Assembly (NCBI RefSeq): GCF_009709615.1
Contig: NZ_WJYA01000004.1
Span: 744,001 to 808,000, forward strand
DNA length: 64,000 nucleotides
Direction of reading: 5' to 3'
DNA from: Winogradskyella ouciana
GTDB lineage: Bacteria; Bacteroidota; Bacteroidia; Flavobacteriales; Flavobacteriaceae
Position numbers and translations under genes: made by a program. Positions within the stretch are counted from its first letter, which is position 1; every line of letters begins with the position of its first letter. The notes beneath the pieces are model-generated. The model was given only the letters and a program-made list of their open reading frames with translations, had not been told where the DNA came from and did not search any database. Below are positions 59,906 to 64,000 of the stretch, one piece after another.

Positions 59906-61597
59906 ATGAAGAAATATCTTCTATCACTTTTTGCACTTTCTTTACCATTATTGAATTTTGCACAAGAAACTACCTCTGAAAAAATCGATAGAATTTTTAA
60001 GGACTATACAGGTTGGTTTGTTGATGGTATATTTTACGAAATTCCATTTTCAGAAACCTACCAAATTCCTTGGGTATTAATTGTGTTGATTGGTGGTGCT
60101 TTGTATTTTACGATATATTTTAAATTCATAAACATTACAGGCTTTAGAACAGCGATAAAAGTTGTTAGAGGCCAATACGAGGATATTGAAAAGCATGGAG
60201 CAGATCAATTGTACGGAGATGAAGGTATTGCCGTTACAGCAAACTTAGATGAAAATAAACCTCAGGCAGATACATTGTATGGGGATAGTACGCCAAATGA
60301 AGGTGAAGACCTCATAGAAACTATTAGAGATGAAGGTGCAGACGGTGAGGTGTCACATTTTCAGGCTTTAACAGCTGCATTATCCGCTACTGTTGGTTTG
60401 GGAAATATTGCTGGTGTAGCAGTGGCCTTGTCCATTGGTGGTCCTGGTGCAACGTTTTGGATGATTGTAGCCGGCTTGTTAGGTATGGCGTCAAAATTTG
60501 CCGAGTGTACATTGGGTGTAAAATATAGGGATGTTGGTGAAGACGGTACCGTGTATGGAGGTCCTATGTATTATTTAACCAAAGGATTAAAATCAAAAGG
60601 TATGGGAGGCTTTGGTAAGGTCTTGGCCGTGTTGTTTGCCATATTTGTAATTGGTGGTTCTTTTGGAGGTGGTAACATGTTCCAGGCCAATCAAGCAGCT
60701 GCTCAATTTGTAAAATTATTCGATTTAGAAACTTCAGATAATGCAGGTTTATATTTTGGGTTGGTAATGGCAGTTTTAGTGGCTGTTGTTATTATCGGAG
60801 GTATAAAGCGTATAGCAAAAGTAACGGAGAAAATTGTACCATTTATGGCTGGGATTTATGTTCTTGCCGCTTTAATTATCCTTGGTGCAAACTTTTCTTT
60901 AATTGATGATGCGTTTAGCTTGATTTACAATGGTGCATTTACAGGCTTAGGTATTGCAGGTGGACTTGTTGGAGTTATGATTCAAGGTATTAGAAGAGGT
61001 GCATTTTCAAACGAAGCTGGTGTTGGGTCGGCAGCAATTGCCCACTCAGCAGTTAGAACAAAATATCCTGCTTCCGAAGGTATTGTCGCCTTATTAGAGC
61101 CATTTGTAGATACGGTTGTTATCTGTACAATGACAGCTCTGGTAATTGTAATCACCAATTTTGATGGAGGATTTATGGAGTATGGTGTAGAAATTACTGA
61201 GGGTGTAGAAATTACTGCAAGTGCTTTTGATTCCGTAATTCCACATTTCTCAATCATACTTACCATTGCGGTAATTCTATTTGCATTTTCAACAATGATC
61301 TCTTGGTCTTACTACGGTATGCAAGGCTGGGTGTTTTTATTCGGAAAAGGAAAGCTAACTGACTTGGCGTATAAAATATTATTCTTGTTTTTTGTTGTGG
61401 TCGGAGCTTCAATAAGTTTAGGAGCGGTAATCGACTTCTCAGATGCCATGATTTTTGCTATGGTTGTACCTAACATCATAGGAGTGGTATTGCTATCACC
61501 AATAATTAAGAAAGAACTTAGTAAATATTACAGGGCAATAAGTGTTAAAGAAGATGCTATTGATGATGGTGCTGAAGATTTAAATGAAAAGCTTTAA
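59906..61597 (+). CDS. Alanine/glycine:cation symporter (AGCS) family protein
   Basis: 563 residues. An N-terminal signal-like segment (1-19, ending LNFAQ) precedes the first helix, then about eleven helices with QALTAALSATVGLGNIAGVA and FSNEAGVGSAAIAHSAV, the signature motifs of the AGCS family. A polar insertion of some 55 residues (about 90-145) follows the first helix. It imports alanine, glycine or related amino acids with sodium. It is followed 17 bases later by the ComEA-like gene. Confidence 0.92.
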   Translation: MKKYLLSLFALSLPLLNFAQETTSEKIDRIFKDYTGWFVDGIFYEIPFSETYQIPWVLIVLIGGALYFTIYFKFINITGFRTAIKVVRGQYEDIEKHGADQLYGDEGIAVTANLDENKPQADTLYGDSTPNEGEDLIETIRDEGADGEVSHFQALTAALSATVGLGNIAGVAVALSIGGPGATFWMIVAGLLGMASKFAECTLGVKYRDVGEDGTVYGGPMYYLTKGLKSKGMGGFGKVLAVLFAIFVIGGSFGGGNMFQANQAAAQFVKLFDLETSDNAGLYFGLVMAVLVAVVIIGGIKRIAKVTEKIVPFMAGIYVLAALIILGANFSLIDDAFSLIYNGAFTGLGIAGGLVGVMIQGIRRGAFSNEAGVGSAAIAHSAVRTKYPASEGIVALLEPFVDTVVICTMTALVIVITNFDGGFMEYGVEITEGVEITASAFDSVIPHFSIILTIAVILFAFSTMISWSYYGMQGWVFLFGKGKLTDLAYKILFLFFVVVGASISLGAVIDFSDAMIFAMVVPNIIGVVLLSPIIKKELSKYYRAISVKEDAIDDGAEDLNEKL

Positions 61598-61614
61598 ACA
61601 TAAATAGTTTATTG

Positions 61615-62487
61615 ATGAAATCCCATTTCCAGTTTTCTAATCAACAACGGAATGGGATTTTTTTATTAATTTTCATCATAATAATAGCACAGTGCATTTG
61701 CGCATTTGTCGATTTTTCCAATGACAATGTTCCGGTCAATAATAAGCAATTAGAAACTTTTAGAAAGGAGTTAGATTCGCTTCACGTGGTGGAAATTGAA
61801 AACACCAAACCTAAAATCTATCCTTTCAATCCGAATTACATTACAGATTATAAAGGTTACACTTTAGGGATGACTAATGAAGAAATTGATAGGCTCCATC
61901 AATTTAGGGAAACTAATCGTTGGGTAAATTCAGCTAAGGAGTTTCAGAATGTGACAAAAGTGTCGGATTCATTTTTAGCAACAATATCTCCTTATTTTAA
62001 ATTTCCAGATTGGGTGACAAATCCGAAACCTAAATCAAATGCATATAGTAACTCATTTTCAAACAACACACCCAAAACTTATACTCAAAAAATTGACTTA
62101 AATAAAGCAACAGCTTCACAACTACAGAAAGTATATGGAGTGGGTGAGAAACTTTCAGAGCGCATTATTCAATATCGAAAGAAGCACAAAGGTGGTTTTT
62201 TAGCAGATGTAGAGCTTATGGAAGTTTGGGGATTAACGCCAGAGGTGATTGAGCGTATAAAAAATGACTTCACAGTAAAAACACCGAGAGAAATCACAAA
62301 GCACAACATAAATTCTGCAACTAGAGATGAATTGGTTACAATTCAATATATAGATTACGAAGTTGCTAATAACATTATTGAAGAACGAACGTTGCGCGAT
62401 GGCTTTAAATCTTTAGAAGAATTAACAAAAGTTGAAGACTTTCCTATCAAAAAGATCGAGATAATTAAGTTATATTTGCATCTGTAA
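61615..62487 (+). CDS. ComEA-like protein with two helix-hairpin-helix domains
   Basis: 290 residues from the ATG at 61615. One N-terminal membrane helix (about 15-30), then HhH motifs: IDLNKATASQLQKVYGVGEK with the next LSERIIQYRKKHKGGF, and INSATRDELVTIQYIDYE with NNIIEERTLRDGF. A weaker repeat precedes them (LGMTNEEIDRLHQFRETN). ComEA-type proteins bind DNA at the cell surface or in the periplasm, with a role in DNA uptake in some bacteria. It is not in a competence operon here. Confidence 0.88.
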   Translation: MKSHFQFSNQQRNGIFLLIFIIIIAQCICAFVDFSNDNVPVNNKQLETFRKELDSLHVVEIENTKPKIYPFNPNYITDYKGYTLGMTNEEIDRLHQFRETNRWVNSAKEFQNVTKVSDSFLATISPYFKFPDWVTNPKPKSNAYSNSFSNNTPKTYTQKIDLNKATASQLQKVYGVGEKLSERIIQYRKKHKGGFLADVELMEVWGLTPEVIERIKNDFTVKTPREITKHNINSATRDELVTIQYIDYEVANNIIEERTLRDGFKSLEELTKVEDFPIKKIEIIKLYLHL

Positions 62488-62499
62488 AAATTGCACCAT

Positions 62500-63669
62500 A
62501 TGTCTAATATATATTTCACGGAAGAACATAATTTATTTAGAGAAAGTCTTAGGGGTTTTTTGCAAAAAGAGGTTGTGCCTCATATCGAAAAATGGGAAGA
62601 AACTGGTCATATAGAGCGTTTCATCTGGAAGAAATTTGGTGATATGGGTTACTTTGGTCTGGCATATCCTGAAAAATACGGAGGACTGGATTTAGACTTA
62701 TTTTACACCGTTATTCTACTTGAAGAATTACAAAGAATTAATTCAGGTGGTTTTGCCGCAGCCATTTGGGCACATGCATACCTGGCAATGACCCATCTTA
62801 ATAAAGAAGGTGACGACGCAATAAAATCAAAATATCTGGCAAACAGTATTTCTGGAGATATGATAGGTTGCCTTTGTGTTACAGAGCCATTTGGTGGAAG
62901 TGATGTGGCTGGTATGAGAACTACTGCTGTGAAAGACGGAGACTATTATATTATTAATGGCTCTAAGACTTTTATAACAAATGGTGTTTATAGTGATTAT
63001 ATGGTTGTTGCTGCTAAAACCAGCCCAGAATTGGGTAACAAAGGTATTAGCATTTTTGTTGTAGATAGTAATACCGAAGGTGTGTCCGCTACAAAACTAG
63101 ACAAATTAGGTTGGCGCGCTTCAGATACTGGAGAGATAGCTTTTGATAATGTTAAAGTACCTGCGAGTCAGTTGATGAGCGAAGAGGGAAAAGGCTTTCC
63201 ATATATTATGCAGCATTTTGCACTAGAGCGATTAATTATGGGAATCAACGCACATGCCAGAGCAGAATATGCATTAGAATATACGTTGCAGTATATGTCC
63301 GAGAGAACAACATTCGGAAAGTCTTTAGATAAGTATCAGGCTTTACGTCATAGGTTCGTAGATATGCATGCAGATATGCAACTATGTAAAAGCTATAATT
63401 ATATGGTTGCTGACCAATTAGAAAAAGGTGCTTATGTAGTTGAAGAGGCTACAATATCTAAACTAAAATCCACTAAGATGGCAGATGAAGTTGCCTATAA
63501 CTGTTTACAGTTTTTGGGTGGTTATGGTTATATGGAAGAATATCCGCTTGCCAGAATATTTAGGGATAGCAGACTTGGTCCAATAGGAGGCGGAACATCT
63601 GAAATTCTTAAAGAAATACTTTCCAAAATCATTATAGACAAGAAGTCTTATAAACCAGCGACTCAGTAA
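62500..63669 (+). CDS. Acyl-CoA dehydrogenase
   Basis: 389 residues from the ATG at 62500; a TTG at 62491 was not used. The FAD site and family blocks are CVTEPFGGSDVAGMRTTA, GSKTFITNGVYSDY, ALERLIMGINAHARAEYALEY, TFGKSLDKYQALRH and the C-terminal GPIGGGTSEILKEI. Where MCAD-type enzymes have catalytic Glu (YEGT), this has Gly, so the base is presumably elsewhere, as in LCAD or isovaleryl-CoA dehydrogenase. It oxidises acyl-CoA to trans-2-enoyl-CoA. It starts 12 bases after the ComEA-like stop, so co-transcription is likely. Confidence 0.93.
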   Translation: MSNIYFTEEHNLFRESLRGFLQKEVVPHIEKWEETGHIERFIWKKFGDMGYFGLAYPEKYGGLDLDLFYTVILLEELQRINSGGFAAAIWAHAYLAMTHLNKEGDDAIKSKYLANSISGDMIGCLCVTEPFGGSDVAGMRTTAVKDGDYYIINGSKTFITNGVYSDYMVVAAKTSPELGNKGISIFVVDSNTEGVSATKLDKLGWRASDTGEIAFDNVKVPASQLMSEEGKGFPYIMQHFALERLIMGINAHARAEYALEYTLQYMSERTTFGKSLDKYQALRHRFVDMHADMQLCKSYNYMVADQLEKGAYVVEEATISKLKSTKMADEVAYNCLQFLGGYGYMEEYPLARIFRDSRLGPIGGGTSEILKEILSKIIIDKKSYKPATQ

Positions 63670-63690
63670 AAGCTTTTAAAACTGAATCAC

Positions 63691-63716
63691 AGTCCTGCTC
63701 TTAGTGGGACTTTTTT
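63691..63716 (+). terminator. Intrinsic terminator after the acyl-CoA dehydrogenase
   Basis: AGTCC / GGACT stem extended by G-U and mismatched pairs around a short loop, followed by a six-base T-run, 21 bases after the stop codon. Confidence 0.6.
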
Positions 63717-63777
63717 ATTTTCATTTGTAAATTTTCCGATGTAAAAGGTTATATTTAATTTTTGACAAAATTGACCT

Positions 63778-64000
63778 ATGAGCCTTAAAGCATTTTCAGA
63801 CTATTTATTATTAGAGAAGAAATATTCTAAACATACAGCTTTAGCTTATATCCGTGATTTAGAAATGTTTCAAGAGTTCTTAAAAGAAGCTCATGATGAA
63901 ATCCCAATTTTTAAAGTAGGTTATTCAGAAATAAGACAATGGATAGTGGAACTGGTCAATAGCGGAATATCTAATAGGACGATAAATAGAAAAATATCTT
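63778..64000 (+). CDS. XerC/XerD-type tyrosine recombinase, N-terminal part (partial)
   Basis: The frame is open from the ATG at 63778 to the window edge (74 complete codons). It reads LKAFSDYLLLEKKYSKHTALAYIRD, then EIRQWIVELVNSGISNRTINRKIS, the SAM-like core-binding domain of XerC/D and related integrases. The catalytic domain lies beyond the edge, so the type (housekeeping XerC/D or element-encoded) cannot be fixed; the close resemblance to flavobacterial XerC suggests the housekeeping enzyme for dimer resolution. Confidence 0.85.
   Translation, partial: MSLKAFSDYLLLEKKYSKHTALAYIRDLEMFQEFLKEAHDEIPIFKVGYSEIRQWIVELVNSGISNRTINRKIS

Noticed and set aside
63778..64000. Reading the partial recombinase as evidence for an integrated mobile element
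   Set aside because: Only the N-terminal domain is visible, it resembles housekeeping XerC, and no attachment site or element genes lie next to it.

Overview
The window looks like chromosome of a marine-type Flavobacteriaceae (Bacteroidetes) bacterium. This rests on an AT-rich composition, repeated Bacteroidetes-type promoter boxes (TAnnTTTG, twice with a TTG/TTTG about 19-20 bases upstream), few Shine-Dalgarno sequences, a tmRNA with the tag GENNYALAA, TonB-dependent-receptor-like and DUF families typical of the group, and short dispersed repeats of the GTCATTGCGAG/GGCAATCTC type. I cannot name the genus. Nothing looks like a plasmid, phage or complete mobile element, and no CRISPR array was seen.

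Layout. 1-285: the first 39 codons of trpE on the minus strand, preceded by a trp attenuator whose 18-residue leader peptide carries three consecutive Trp codons. 0.35-6.8 kb: a thiol and oxidative-repair block (TlpA-like lipoprotein, redoxin, two rhodaneses, DsbD, two MsrA-type proteins, MsrB and small unknowns). 7.0-10.6 kb: a 1196-residue surface protein joining a degenerate metallophosphoesterase domain, a kinase-like segment and a BamA-type barrel. 10.6-13.6 kb: PAP2 phosphatase, tmRNA (minus), a Tudor-like small protein and an alanine/saccharopine dehydrogenase-type enzyme. 13.5-19.5 kb: minus-strand genes for membrane proteins in two groups, each headed by the same palindrome TACTTTG-N5-CAAAGTA; one group encodes a winged-helix regulator whose start codon directly abuts an 11-copy heptamer array. 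19.6-23.5 kb: small membrane protein, DUF1801, kdsA, a membrane protein and typA.

23.6-39.6 kb: a surface-polysaccharide cluster with two methyltransferases, several GT2 and GT4 glycosyltransferases, two large membrane proteins, a FemAB-like acyltransferase, an FdtB-type sugar aminotransferase, an FdtA-type ketoisomerase and two tandem paralogous flippases. FdtA plus FdtB point to a 3-amino-3,6-dideoxyhexose (Fuc3N/Qui3N type); rmlA, rmlB and a clear polymerase are not here. kdsA outside the cluster fits an LPS-making cell. 39.6-46.9 kb: ftsE, a secreted beta-helix protein, a large TPR protein and a TonB-dependent-receptor-like protein.

47-64 kb: mostly housekeeping and conserved unknown genes: methyltransferase, YkgJ-type Cys-cluster protein, sterol-desaturase-like hydroxylase, GDPD lipoprotein, NamZ-like (DUF1343) lipoprotein with repeat-derived sequence inside its reading frame, FtsX/LolC-like permease, cysteine synthase-type enzyme, EEP phosphatase, DUF2851, PspC, K+ channel, AGCS symporter, ComEA-like protein, acyl-CoA dehydrogenase, and the start of a XerC/D-type recombinase cut by the window edge.

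The points most worth a second look are the trp attenuator, the pseudo-phosphoesterase/kinase-like/barrel fusion, the shared palindromic operator, the heptamer array at the regulator start codon, and the repeat element carried in-frame by the NamZ-like gene. Many starts here are TTG or GTG, several forced by in-frame stops just upstream.
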